Source of the DNA: Buxus sempervirens
Lineage: Eukaryota > Streptophyta > Magnoliopsida > Buxales > Buxaceae
DNA: 64,000 nt
NCBI GenBank assembly: GCA_947561395.2
Contig: OX387182.1
Location: 4,660,001-4,724,000, forward strand
Direction: 5' to 3'
Below are positions 21,626 through 35,000 of the stretch, in pieces. Below the pieces are notes generated by a model. That model searched no databases. It was given only the letters and a program-made list of their open reading frames with translations, and was not told the origin of the DNA. The translations under genes and the position numbers were made by a program. How positions within the stretch are numbered: the first letter of the stretch is position 1; each line of letters starts with the position of its first letter.

Positions 21626-24325
21626 TTACAGTTTTATAATCACAGATGGTATATGTTGGATTTTATACCTATCATCTCCCCATTGATCTTGAATCCGAAA
21701 TTCAAATTCATCAGGCATACTCTGGACAATCAATTCCTGAAGCTTATTCACATATTGCAGTCCTTCTGGAATCATCTTTAGTTCTTCACAGCCATTTATT
21801 GTCAGACGCCGAAGGCATGGCAATGCTCCTTCCTCCACCCTCCATTCCTCTAATTTATCCAAGTTCACAAGTTCTAAGCTAAGGAGTTTAGGAAATCCTC
21901 TTGCAGAACAAACCATTTTCTTGCCAACAAAGGAATTCGACAACAACCTGAGAATTCTTAGATTTCTTAGCTGCTCCAATGTCACTAATGGATCTTCTGC
22001 TAGTTGGGACAGCTCCAGTGAAAGCTTGATTAAGTTTGTTTGGAAGTCATGTGGTGCAGGAAGCTTAGCTATAGCTCCTGAAATATAAAGCTTTTGAACC
22101 TTTAGTTGACTCAAAAGTAAAGTCAAGGTTGGCTCTAAAATTTGATCGCATCCGGTTAACTGTAGTGTTTGAAGATTGCTCAACTTGACAAGAGCATTGG
22201 ATATATCCTTGGCTTGTGACACTAGGTATCCATGTATTCCCAACTTTCTAAGAGTAGTCAACCTACCCAAGAAGTCATGTATCCAACTGTTGCCATATAT
22301 AGACACTGTCGACAGAGTACAAAGGTTCCTTCCAAAATCATGGGGTGGTGGATAATCTGTTATGCTGTTGTTGTTCAGGTATAGGTGCCTCAGTTGTGGC
22401 ATCATCCAAATTTTGCTTGGGATCCTGCTAAAGCTAGTGCCCCTCGTATCCAGAATTTGTAGACACTTTAAATTGCCAATGGAGGATGGGAGTCTTTGCA
22501 AACCAGTCTTTCTTAACCCCAAGTACCTCAGATGGATGAGTTCTCCTATTTCATTTGGTAGTATATGGACTACTGCACCCTCTAACTCCAACACTCTGAG
22601 CAGTTTAAGGCTTTGATAGAGATTTTTCCATTGATCTCTTCTAAGTGATTCTTCAAGACTCGATATGCGCAGCATGGAACGCAGGTGTGGATTGAAGTGG
22701 CCCATGGACATGTAGATACCAAGACTAGAATGTATTGCCAGTCGACGTGCTCTGGTTGTTGCCAAGGAAGAAAAATTGATAGAATCAAGAATGCTGAGAA
22801 ACTTACATTCTTTGGCTTCTGAGATGGCAAGGTCACGGAGAAGATCATGGATGCGGCAAGTCTTAATTCCCCCATCAAACTTTCTTTTGGTAACTTGAAT
22901 CATGCTTCTGTCAACTAGCTCTTCCAAGTAGTCTTCTGCGACATCTTCCACAGATTCTTCATCCCTTTGCTGAACAAATCCTTCAGCAATCCACAGTATG
23001 ATCAGTTTCCTTCCAGAGATTTCAGAGTCTTCTGGGAAAAGACCAAAATAGAGAAAGCATGGCTTCAAATAATGTGGCAAGTCATTGTAACTCAGAGCTA
23101 ATATTTCTAGCAATTGTTTTGGATCTTGAGTGAGTTGCCAGCTAACGCTCTGGAGAACTTTCAACCAAATGGTTGGATTCTTTTCCTTTCTAGATAAGAG
23201 GCCTCCCAAAATGACAATTGCAAGCGGTAGGCCTCCACATTTTGAGACTATCTCTTTCCCTACTTTCTCCAGCTCTGGTGGACAAGTGGTTGTATTATTC
23301 TCCATTGGTAATGCCTTCTTCAGAAACAATTCCCAACCCTCCTTATCACTTAGGAAATGTGGCTCATGCAAGGGGCTCCCTGGATCAGCGTGTAATGCGA
23401 CATCTCTAATGCGGGTGGTAAACAACACTCTGCTTCCATTACATCCATCCGGAAACACAGCTTTCAGTTCATCCCAAACTTCAATTTTCCATATGTCATC
23501 CATGACTATCAAGTACCTCTTCCTTGATAAAATCTTAGAGAGCTTCACCACAATATCTTCTTTACTCATCTGTGTTAATCCCTCCTTCCCAATTCCCATG
23601 ACCTTTCCTATCTCGTATAGAAGTTCTCTTGCTCTGTATTCTTGTGATACATAAACCCAGGCACAAAAATTGAAGTGCTTCTTAACATCCTTATGATTAT
23701 AAACTTTCTTAGCAAGCGTAGTCTTCCCCAATCCACCCATGCCTACAATCGAAATCACACAACGCCGTTCCTCCTGCCCAAGCAATCGTGCCACCAGTGT
23801 CTCGATGTCATTGTCCAAGCCGATAACATCCTGCTCTTCAAGGCGAGGGGAGGATCGCCTCCTTTCCCGCAACCTCTCACTTACATAGCTTGTTCCTTCT
23901 CCTCCTCCACCTATGTTTTCAATCCCATATGTTCTCCTGCTTTCAGAGATATCACTGATCTTGTTCTTGATCCCCTCTATCTCCTCGGCAACCTTATGCC
24001 GCATGATCAGCTCTTTGAAGAAGAAAAGGTACCTTTTAACAGAGCCAATGAATCCAGTCCTCCTCCTATGATGTGTTAGTCTGAGGATGAAGGTGTCTAT
24101 CACATCTTCGGCTTCATAAGCCACATCTCGCATGTCACTCACCCAGTTCCTTACACGCTCATCTCCCTTTTGTTTTGTGTCTGCATCTTTTAGAAAGCAT
24201 TGAATCCTCTTGAACTCTCTTTCGATCGAGTCAACTTGATCACGTACTACATAAAGGGAAATTGCTTCTTGGATCAGCAGATCACCAAGTTTTTCTATAA
24301 CAAAAGAAACAACAGCTTCCGCCAT
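21626..24325 (-). CDS. CC-NB-LRR (CNL) disease-resistance protein, RPP8/RPP13-like
   Basis: An intracellular immune receptor of 899 residues in a single exon. I start at MAEAVVSF (ATG at 24,323-24,325), the usual CNL start; the open frame extends 29 codons further up to 24,412 without typical sequence. Motifs: Rx-type coiled coil at 1-150 with EDVID at 73-77; P-loop GMGGLGKTT at 195-203; kinase-2 LIVMDDIW at 272-279; RNBS-B GSRVLFTTR at 297-305; GLPL at 365-368; RNBS-D CFLYFGLFPEDSEI at about 423; an MHD-position IHD at 492-494; then leucine-rich repeats from about 530 to the end. The Ile at the first MHD position is common in this subfamily. All motifs are intact, so the gene is probably functional. 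A broken LRR copy lies just downstream, as expected of a tandemly duplicating family. Confidence 0.95.
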   Translation of the reverse strand: MAEAVVSFVIEKLGDLLIQEAISLYVVRDQVDSIEREFKRIQCFLKDADTKQKGDERVRNWVSDMRDVAYEAEDVIDTFILRLTHHRRRTGFIGSVKRYLFFFKELIMRHKVAEEIEGIKNKISDISESRRTYGIENIGGGGEGTSYVSERLRERRRSSPRLEEQDVIGLDNDIETLVARLLGQEERRCVISIVGMGGLGKTTLAKKVYNHKDVKKHFNFCAWVYVSQEYRARELLYEIGKVMGIGKEGLTQMSKEDIVVKLSKILSRKRYLIVMDDIWKIEVWDELKAVFPDGCNGSRVLFTTRIRDVALHADPGSPLHEPHFLSDKEGWELFLKKALPMENNTTTCPPELEKVGKEIVSKCGGLPLAIVILGGLLSRKEKNPTIWLKVLQSVSWQLTQDPKQLLEILALSYNDLPHYLKPCFLYFGLFPEDSEISGRKLIILWIAEGFVQQRDEESVEDVAEDYLEELVDRSMIQVTKRKFDGGIKTCRIHDLLRDLAISEAKECKFLSILDSINFSSLATTRARRLAIHSSLGIYMSMGHFNPHLRSMLRISSLEESLRRDQWKNLYQSLKLLRVLELEGAVVHILPNEIGELIHLRYLGLRKTGLQRLPSSIGNLKCLQILDTRGTSFSRIPSKIWMMPQLRHLYLNNNSITDYPPPHDFGRNLCTLSTVSIYGNSWIHDFLGRLTTLRKLGIHGYLVSQAKDISNALVKLSNLQTLQLTGCDQILEPTLTLLLSQLKVQKLYISGAIAKLPAPHDFQTNLIKLSLELSQLAEDPLVTLEQLRNLRILRLLSNSFVGKKMVCSARGFPKLLSLELVNLDKLEEWRVEEGALPCLRRLTINGCEELKMIPEGLQYVNKLQELIVQSMPDEFEFRIQDQWGDDRYKIQHIPSVIIKL

Positions 24326-24503
24326 TATCTTCTTCTCTCGTTTAGAAGAAATTGTTACAGACACAAAAATGGTTTGATCCTTATGCTGAGTTTCAAGTCT
24401 AAGCACCGTCAACGTCCACTTTTTTTGGTGGGACCGTCAACGTCCACTTGCTCATTTTATTTGTAAACTACTAGCTGTAAACATGTCTTTCTTTGTCTCT
24501 CAG

Positions 24504-24931
24504 TAAATTACAGAAACCTCCCTTGAGCCATGCACTAAATGCACCTTCCTCCCTTCACATTTCTGAAATAACACTTCCCCCTTAATAACACGTCCATTAT
24601 ATAAAGTTTTATTTGTTTTTATTTAAATGATCACTTCTTTACTAGAAAATTACTTTCTTTTCCCTACTTCTTTCTTTCTTTATAAGAAGATGATCTCCTC
24701 TTTCTTTAATCCTTTTTTAAACTTCCCAAAAAATTAACAGAAAGCATAAATTTATTTTTTCATACTAGAAAATTGCTAATATTATCCATTACCTGCCAAA
24801 ATTTGGACAACTTGTTTATGGACGGTGGTGAGTATGACCTTTTTACGAACATTAAAGGAAACTGGTATTTCAAAAACATGGAGGGGGGTTTGTGAAATTA
24901 GTAAAACCTCAAGGGAGGTTTCTGTAATTTA
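24504..24931. mobile_element. About 428-bp MITE with 24-bp perfect terminal inverted repeats
   Basis: The left arm at 24,504-24,527 begins TAAATTACAGAAACCTCCC and the right arm at 24,908-24,931 is its exact reverse complement. Similarity continues inward imperfectly (both ends run into CCCCCT and AAATRCC-like words). The arms end in TA, which would fit a TA target duplication, but the superfamily is unassigned. It lies about 180 bp upstream of the NLR start codon, within likely promoter DNA. Confidence 0.7.
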
Positions 24932-26016
24932 TTCTTTTTATTAAATTGATTGAGGTACTGGGAGATGGGCCACCAAATGACCAGACAAATCTGCCGTCCT
25001 TCACACTTGATTGGCTCGGGCAGCTTCTTGGTTGGTGTGAAAAGAAAACAAAACCGTGGTCTTTCTTTATGCTTCCTATCGCTGCCCATGTTATAATTTA
25101 TTTTCCCCTTAAACTTTAGACCTAGATCATCATATTATATCCTTAAATATGACATTATAGACCAGTCTTTGACTCCTGTTTGACATGTTTAATAGGCTCA
25201 TCAATCCAAAAATCCTCTGATTCACACCTACCATTGTGTTGGGTTTGTGTGATTTGGATATTTGTTAAATTAGCAACACAAATTATCTCGGTACTTTGAA
25301 ATTACTGATTCATGTCAGTCAGGTTGGAGCCTTGGATGCGAGATTTATTTGAACTTATCTAAGGGATTTGCAAAGTAGTTCCATATTTATCAACATGACT
25401 GGGTGCTTCACAAAATGATAACTAACAAAACAAGACACCAATATATGTGGCCTACAAAAATAATAGTTGGACAAAAGATGTTTTTTTTTTGATAGGATGG
25501 GCAAAAGATGTTGCATTTCCAGAAATTGGTGGCAAAGCAGGGGTAATTGAAAAACATAGATTATTAGAGTTCAACCAGCAAACATGGATGATACTGTGAT
25601 TTTTCGTTGCACTTGTCATAGCTTGATAAACATAGGCTGTGGGATACCAGGCATTGGTGCCTGCAAAGAACACTTTGACAGAAAACACTTGTTAGCTGTT
25701 TCATGTTTTCTCTGCTGATCCGAAATCGTTCCAATCCACTGGTCCCAGCAACACAGAGATTATTCAAATATAATTTCAAATTCTTCAAAACTTTTAGTAG
25801 GATGAATGATAATCTCCAAGGGGAATTCTGCAAGTATTGTATGATGGTCATCACAATACAGATATGAATGAATTATGAACACAATGAATACGCGACCAAT
25901 AAATCGTAGCATTATTAATAAATATGCGCCAAAAACCATGAATACTCATGGAAGCAAACTACTGAGTGAATGCCTCTTAGTTGTCTTGTCGCTCTAATCA
26001 GTCTTATTTTTTATTG
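24932..26016. other. Intergenic DNA and FPGS 3' UTR
   Basis: The 200-450 bp just below 26,017 are probably the 3' UTR of the minus-strand folylpolyglutamate synthase. The rest has no supported feature. Confidence 0.4.
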
Positions 26017-29000
26017 CTATCCTCTCCTCAATAGCTTTAATACATCTCCAATTAGATGCAAGGATCCAGTGACAAGAACCTGCAGATCCACAAGAAACAT
26101 ATATAAGGTCCTCCCCAGCAAGAGTGGATTAATAAATTATTATTATTCTTATTATTTTCTTTTTGGAAGAGTGATATGAATAATTTCATCTCCCAATTTA
26201 GTATTTTCCTTGCTTGCATACTGGGTTTGGCCTGCTACTTCCAAAGACGAACACTCAGATCTCTATACAAGATAGGCATCGTCGCATAACTGTATTTGGA
26301 ATTTTAATCAATATTTATGGTCTTATATCCAATTAGAAAGGATGGAAATGGTAACTTTTACCTGAATTCTGATGGAAGGATTTTCCTTGACACAGTCCCT
26401 TAACCATTTTATTGTCAAAGGCAGTGTAGGAACCACCTCACCGCAATTGTAAAATTTATTCCCAGGATTACTTCTCTGAGAAGGATCACCATAGAGGAAT
26501 GCACGAGATGGCAAGGCCCCTGTGTTAACCATATTGGAGTTCACATGAAGTGTGACATCTGCTAGTGCACAAGAAAACACATTAAAAGCCCAAACTGGTT
26601 AGTCAATATTCAAAGGTTTAAAAATTGAAAATCAAATAGGGAACAGTTACTTTGATTGCCTAAATCATCAAATAAATTAGCTAAAAAGAGCAACCATATA
26701 TTGTCATTCTTCATGAACCTTCTGTGTCAATCATTGACAAAGCTATTCCTTTTCTTGAATGTGGGAAGACAATGAAAATCTTGCCTATTTCAGTGGATGT
26801 CAGACCTAGTGGGTGTACTGAAAATAAAAACATAAATTTGTTGAACTTCTGAAGCTTTTGTGTCTCAAACCATTACAATTCTGGTAATTAGGATGGATCC
26901 CTAATCCAGCTTGCTGCTGTGTAGCACAACCCGTAAAAGGAGACTACTGCGTTATTTGCATATAATGTAGAAGTCCAGAAATTTGCTCTATCTCTACAAT
27001 AATGAGGGGTGCATATGCATGGAGCTCTTTTGGAATATTTCAAGAACCAAGCGGAGCACAAGCTTGAGAACCATTTTTCAATTGATAAAGAATCAAGTGT
27101 AATGCTAATAAATTAACTCAGCATATACTTAAAGTCTTGCTCTGGATACCTACTGAATTACTGGACATATCACAAGTTAAATGAGGATGACGGTGAGGAT
27201 TTAATGCAGTCCTTTAACCTGTTCCTAGGAATCTTAAACTTTGAGGGAGAGGCTACTTGTTGTGAGTTTATGTCAATTAGTTTGATTCAACCATTCCAGT
27301 GTTTTGGAAGCATCCACACAGCCTTCATGGCTTAGAGCCTTAGACTGGGCAGTATATATAAGATAAGCATAATAATTGGCAAGACATGCAAAATCTTATT
27401 ACAAGCTATGAGATATTAAATGAAAAGAAGTTTACCGTTTCCATGTATTATCTTCTCCCAAACTTTTTGGAGGGTAAATTGCCATGACAAGTCCTTAGAA
27501 TTAATATCTTGAGGTATGAATGTTGCAGAAGTGACCTTATTATATGTAGACATACTTGGGACAAAAAGGGTTTTCGAGAAATTAACACCTGACCAAGTTA
27601 GAAAAAAGTCAACACATGATTGCTAAATAAAAGAAGCACATATAAGAGCAAGGAATTGCTTCAAGACAAACAAAAAAGATGCCTATCTTTGTGTTAAGCT
27701 GCAATACCAAAAGAAGCACAAGTATTGACCAGTTGTGTAAGCAAAGTGTGAGGGTCTCTCACCTCCATGCAATTGAATAAAAGAACCTGCAATAAAGATA
27801 ATAACACCGACATGTCACTGGGATCATGAAAACTGTTTTAAATTTAACAAAGGAAAAAATTTTGAGTTCATTAACCACTTCGAAGTTGTATTACAAATTT
27901 ACAATGTTCGTGAATTTGTACCTGCTTTGAGATTTTTGTACACACATCAAAATTCTCTTGTTTTTGTTGAGAGCCATTGTCTACCATTGATTCCTCCACT
28001 GTTCCATTCTCAGCAGTAAAAATATTAGAATTATTGCTTTCTTTAATAGCTTGGGAGAACCACTTAGCACACACTTCCATACTTTCAGGGGTATGAGCTC
28101 CATCCAAGTAGAAGACCAGATCTCCAGAAGAATTTTCTTGCATTTCTGATGACTCAAAAGATTTCAATGGAGCATCATAAACAACCTCAGATCTTCCAGA
28201 AAGCCTTGCTGTTGAAAGACCTCTCAAAAATGCCTCTGACAAATCTTCTTCCTGCTTACCCCAATTTGAGATCATAACCAGTTAGGTAGCTAGAAGATGA
28301 GACATGATTATAAGTATAACAATTGAGACACATAATTTGAAATTGCTCTTTGTGCAGTGTCAAAAAGTTGATAAGTTGACAGAGAAATGACCAATTAAAC
28401 TAATAAGTTACATTTGACCTATTCCTATTAAATGATTTTCATCCTCTCCTGTCATCCATTTCTCAAATCTAACTTCCTATTCAGATCATTCATTGAATCC
28501 CATCTTTCTTCAATATATTCCATTGGATTGACTTACCCAACTCATATAAGCCTGGGTGATTAGAAAATAAACAAAAATGGTTAGGCCTTACTAAAGAGTA
28601 GAGGCAAGTTTTAGAATTAAATAAATGCATCCAAGGTCCTTTTGTGTTGTCATCTGGATGTGCGGGTTAGATACTCCTTGATTTGCAATTAATTTGCTTT
28701 TACTTATTTTTGGACCTCATCTATTCTTTTAACAATCATCAAATGCAGCTCAAGGGCTTTTCTTAAACATAGATGGAAACTTGGCATATTTTAGGTGATT
28801 TTAGAAAAAACACAGTAATATTATTCAAGTGATATATAGTTAAGTCCTTTGATAATGTTATTTATGTCCAAAAATTATAGTAAATTTTTACAACTATAAA
28901 TGCTACAATAAAATAAATTATTAAGCATTATACTCATTGAATGATTTTATTTTCATTTTTCTCCATATGATTCAAGTTTTTCGACATTCATGATTATGGG

Positions 29001-32000
29001 GTTCTAGTGCCCCCTCTCAAGTAGATGTTTCTTCTATTATTTTTCTTTCTCTATGTCATTTTTATTTAAACTTGTTCTTTTAAATAAGCAACAAGCTCAA
29101 CATGAAGCAACATTAATAAGAAAATAATACATCGTGTAGCTCCTTTGAAATTCCTGTGCTTCTAAGCCAACATCTGCAAAGAGAAACAGCAAGGCCAGCA
29201 TTTATGAACTGGTGATCACCAGACAAGCTAAGCTCTGCTCCGTTCAACTTTTTGGGGTCAAGTGGTGCTGCTACTCCCAATGGAACCTGCAATTTGTAAG
29301 ATAGATCAAGTGACAGCGTTGCATGTATGCACAAACATTTAAAAGAAAAGATCAAAACCACAGAGAAAATTCTGGGAAATTTTACATCGTTAATTGTATC
29401 ATATGCATCAATGATTTGGTTTTGCTGATGCCCACTCGTAGAACGCATATAAATGTTACAAGACTTGTAGCAATCTAGTTGTCTACATTAGCACTGACAT
29501 GTTTTGCCTTCACAAAGTTATAAAAGAAATATGGCAAAAAAGAACAGTCTCATTACTAAGCGTTTACAGTTTAATTCAACATGTATGACAGATATATTTA
29601 TTCCGATAAAGCATTTTGCAATATGGCTTTTTTACAAAGTTAATAATCTAAGGAGGATAATCTTACCAAAAGTTCAGAGGCCCTCTGCTGAAGAACATCC
29701 ATTGCTTCTAGTGGTTGGGAAACCGTGAAAGCAGGGATTAGAGGCTTCAGGATCAGGGAAGAGATAACCGGTTTCAGAATAAATTTGAAAATCAAGACAT
29801 ACAATTTGGACGATCAGAAAAATAAAACCAATTACTAATTCTTCAAAAAATTATATTAATAACAGGTTCAGATCAGAACCATACCTTGAAAATTCCAGCT
29901 TTGTGTGACGCTATTTTTCCAAGTGTATCTCCTACATATGGTTTCCAGTAAAACACCCCAGTGCATTAGAAATCTACTTGTAGTTTATTCCTCATTAATA
30001 ATTCCACCAAAAAAATTTAATGGAGAAGTTGAAAGGTAGGGAAATCAAAAGATAAGAAGATTTAAATCCAATTACATATAAAAAGTGCGTAAGAAAATTG
30101 AGCATGACAAAATTTACATTTCATGCATGATGCACAAAAGAAAAGTTCAATCTATTAACAAGTGAAGCACAAAACCATTTTCACAAGAACGAGAATTTTC
30201 AGAAAAGAAAACACACCTAATGCCTCCATATGATCCATCCCTAAAGAAGTAATGCCACAGACAATTGGTTCTTTGATCTGTACAGATTTACCACAATTCC
30301 ATAACCAAAAGTTCATTTATTAGAGTGATTTATACAGCTGCAGAAAAGATTGGCAGGACAATATAAGATTTTTTTTTTATTAAATTATAGTAATGCCATA
30401 TCTGATAGCAAAAATCAAGGACAAGAAAGCAAATCCAAAACCATTGTTTAATGAGATGATCCATACCACATTTGTTGAGTCCTTCAGGCCCCCAAGACCA
30501 ACTTCAACAATTGCAACATCGACCTATGACCAACCAATACTTTTCCACAGTGATGTATGTATACCATAAAAATGGAAAATCTAAATGAGGGAAATAGAAT
30601 AAAAGTTAAACTCAAGGAGCAACTGTTTAGAAGTCATATTATCAAATACAAAAATTACACTGTGAAATGGTACCAACACTACGGTTGATATAAATTACAA
30701 TTGTTTAAGGAACAAAGAGTGCACGAGTTCAATATAGAAAAGGGTTTTATCCAGCAGTGACATTTAGCCAAGTGTAAACATGCCAAATATGTGGCTTTGG
30801 AAAACACCTGATATTGTGAAATTATCTTGTTGGATCCGCCACTGCATCACAAGTTGTTCAATACTAGATGGTTTTCTTGGCCTTATCAGAAAGCATAGGT
30901 TTAGGTTTTGCACATGATCGACTCAGTTATAAACACTATCTCTTGAAGGCAGCATTTGGAACCACTGAGGCATTATCCTATTGATTCCACTCCAAGTCAC
31001 AGCACATATCCATTCTGATTATTTGAAACGATGAATTACAGTATAAATCCCCTCAGAATTTTATATAGAAACAAGAACTTACCCTGACATTTCTGACATT
31101 ACACCAGCTCCCACTGTATTCTAGTCACCAAAAATTATACCTCCCCTTAATTAACCGTGTCAATGTCAACTGTATATATATATTTTGGGGTTCTCCGACT
31201 AACTAATATCAAAGATAAATCCAGGGAAACATTGAGTATATTTGTTTTTATCTTCATAAATTTTCATTTTCAATCAAAGCCCTATAAGTTTGAATCTCGA
31301 CTTTCTGCATTCAATTATCATGTGGTTGATGATTTACGGAATTCATGCTAACAACTCTTTGTGATTGTCAACATAGTTTTAAAGTTCCCTTTTTGAAGGA
31401 CATTTAAAATTTCTCTATAATGGTATTTATTTCCCTATATAGGTATTTCCCTGAGCTTGAGAAATTTTTTTCTTATTCCTTCAGTATGAAGTAATACAAA
31501 ATAATAAAAGTTTGCCCTAGAAGTTCCTTTTTTGTGTGAGCACGTGTAAATTCCATGTCATCTATTTTTCTTCTTGAATTTCCCCAATATGCTTTCTTGC
31601 ATCAATAAAACAACAAAGTAATTGTTGAAACAACCAAATTTGAAATAAACAAAAACTACAAGAAGCACTAAAGACACAGCATGAAACTAACCTTCTCTGA
31701 TAAGAATATTTTAAATGCCAACAAAGTGAGAAACTGAAATAGTGGAGGCATAGGCAAGTCCTCTGTAACTTTTTCCTGCAGATGACATTTCCCCGTGTTA
31801 GGACAACATCTTCCTTTCATGAATATTATTTTGAAGCAGGTAAAAGGAAGTTGAATCAAATAACTATAGTGCTTCTCATGAATATTACCTTACAAAAAGG
31901 AGAAAAAAAAAAGAAGAATACCTCTCTTGTGACACAAGATAGTTTCATGTCGATTTGTATTCTTCAGATCTCAGTATTAACGTCCTTTAAATGTATCAAT

Positions 32001-35000
32001 TTTCTTTTGAAGTAATTGCATGGAGGGAATTACAATGAAAATGGTCTCTAGTGGCATCCATGTGGCATGGAGTAGCGTCATCATCATCATCCTAGAACAA
32101 TTTGACATTTGTATTGAGAAGCTACATGCTTTTTTAGCACAGCAAAGCCATTTCATATCATTTATGCCATGCTTTTGTAGCTGGAGATTGTAAGTTACAT
32201 CACATGCAGGTGATCAAGGGTTTGAAGAGAATAGGGAGCAGCTAAATACTATTTGAAGTATTTGAGACAATGCAAACAGCTATGCCCTCTAAGTATCCAT
32301 TCTTTGTTCAACCTGAATGGAGGCATACAATCAAAACCAGATACTAGGTATTAGGCAACTTAAAGAGGATAGACATCATTTTTTTTTTTGGAAACTCAGG
32401 GTATCCGGGCCCACTTACGCTCAACCGACTAATCCCTAAGGGCCCATGCAAGACCCTGCAACCCACATGGCCCAGGTAAGTCTAAGGCCTATAGACCTTA
32501 TGCAGGTAGCCTCAAAGAATTGATAACACCTGAGAGGTTTTGAACTTGAGACTTTGGAGAGAGCACACCCCCAGCCCCCAAGCCCTGAGTCCCTAACCAC
32601 CATGCCAAGAAATATATCCCCAGTCTAGCTTTTTTTAAAGAACGAAAGTTCACTCCTCAAACTGTTGAATTCATTATATCACTTCAAGAGCTTTTTGAAG
32701 TTGTCTATATTCCTTTTGACATCCACAATTGATGAAAGAGGGATAAAGCAACAATAGGAAATCATGTGGAGTAAAATTTCATAGTTTCCACCTCTTGGTG
32801 AGATGAAACCAGTGTCAAAGGTGTGTTTGCCACAACATTGTGGGGGAATGTTGATTTGGCCTCTTATTTTGTCCAACACAGTGCTTTTGGGCAAATTTTT
32901 ATGGTTATTTGTAAAGGGACTTGGCAGAATTCTGAGAGCTACCAACTTATCATTAAAGTCAAATATGGCACAATTTGCACAAATTCAGATGGTATTTGTG
33001 TTTCTGGTAGTTTTTTTTTTTTTTTGATCGGTAAAATAGTATGAATATATTGATAAAATAGGGGTAGAAGAAAAACATAGTTATGGTACACGGATAGTGT
33101 ACCAAACCCAAAAAACTCTAGGCAGGAAGACCATCCGAAGACAATACAAAGAAACCCTTCCACAACCCTTCCCTAACCTAATCTAGGAAGCTCAACTTGC
33201 CCAAAAAATCTTCATATTTGATGCCGTCCATAGAAATGTACACTACCAACCAGCTTTGGATTAGGCTTAAAACCTTCCTCCCCAAGACTTTGGCCTTTAA
33301 CTCTGTATCTCTGAATATCCTTCTGTTTCTTTCTCCCCATATCACCCACGCTGTTGCTGCTGGCGTAACATTCCACGCCATGATCCTAATAGATTTCCCT
33401 TTCAACAGTCCCCAAGATTCTAACACAGTTCTAAAGCTTCTTGGTTGTACCCAAGGGATCCCGAACTTAGCTATAGCCACATTACATACCTTCCAAACCT
33501 CTGTGCAATGAACAAGTAGGTGGTCAACATTCTCTTCATCCCTCTTACACATAATGCATCTATTTGGTATTTGCCATCCTCTACTCTTAAGATGGTTTAC
33601 TGTTAGTATCTTATCAAGAGCTGCCACCCATATGAAGACAATGTCAATGTCAGGATTTACCATTATGAGTTGTGTTCCCAGGAAATTTTCCATTGCAGCA
33701 GTCTGTAATTTTGTGGCGTGAGATTGCATGGACAGGATGGGTGTGCAAGATTATAAGCTGAAGGCTGATATTTTGGAGGCAGTGAAAGGATTTGGAGGTG
33801 GAACACTTCTGGTTAGATAGTTGTTGTATATTCAGCTTCATTGCAGGTATCTGGTCTAGATAGCAGAAGGTGGAATGGAACTACTTTCTGTTTGGGTAGT
33901 TTTTGAATATTCAGCCTCACTTTTCATTCATTCCCCATCATGGGAAGCATTGATGGCCTTTCCTGGATGAAACTTGGATTCATAGTTGTTTAGGTGATGT
34001 TCAGAGACCCATTAGGAGTTTTTGTGGCTGTTGTTGCCATTTGATGAGTAGAATAACATTGATTATGTGAAAGATGTGTGCTTTTTCCATCTTTTGGTCA
34101 GTTTGGAGCCTGTGAAGCAGTGAAGAGGACTGGAACCTTCTGTACTCCCATAATTTTGTATTTTTGTATAGTTAAACCATGGCTTGCTGTTATTTATGAT
34201 TTTTTTTCTATAAATAAAATCCGATTACGTGTAATAAAAAAAATTTATGTAATCATCAAAGACTCAGTGTCCCATCTTCCATCCCCGCTAGGGTAAGGTT
34301 GAATTAAATGAAGTTGAAATCATTATGTTGAAAAGCTAAGAGCAAGGTCACAAGATCACTCATTTAACCAGAATTGAAATCTAGAATTCCTATGCATGAT
34401 AAGTTCAGAATAGAACTGTTGCTATATTGTATTGGAAAGATCATATGAAGGAACAACATTATACCTTCAGTTGGTTCCAACAGTCCCAAAAGTAGTGCAG
34501 AAATCTGTTTTCTGAAATATCCAACCTACAAAGGTAATTTTGTGCCAGATATTAGACAACGTTGTGCCTTTGAAATTCTTCCAAAAGATAAAAATGATGG
34601 ACAATTTATATGCCCTTGGCTTCAATTAGGAAGACTGATTCTAACAAAAGGCAATTTTGACTCTCATTCAAGATCTGAAACTATTCAGTAAATTCTGAAT
34701 CTAAGAAAGAAAGTCACAAAGACTCAAGTTTCAGATTACGAGGGCCCTTGGAAGGAAGGAAAGTTGAACTCTTTCACTTCATCTAACAAATTAACAAGCG
34801 TCACAAAACTAGGAAATGAGGATGAGTTTTATGTCTTTGGTGGATGAGTTTTTATGTGCTGATATAGAAAATTTTTAATTTTGTCTGTCAGCTCCCTTTT
34901 TTCCCTGTATTGTTCTTCTCATTCTTTGTATTTTTTTTTTTAAATAGAGTTCTACAAGTTGAAATAAGATATTTAGCCTTGATTGATTTACTGATTGAAA

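Noticed and set aside
21646-24079. Plus-strand frames across the NLR gene
   Set aside because: Antisense shadows of a strongly supported minus-strand CNL gene.
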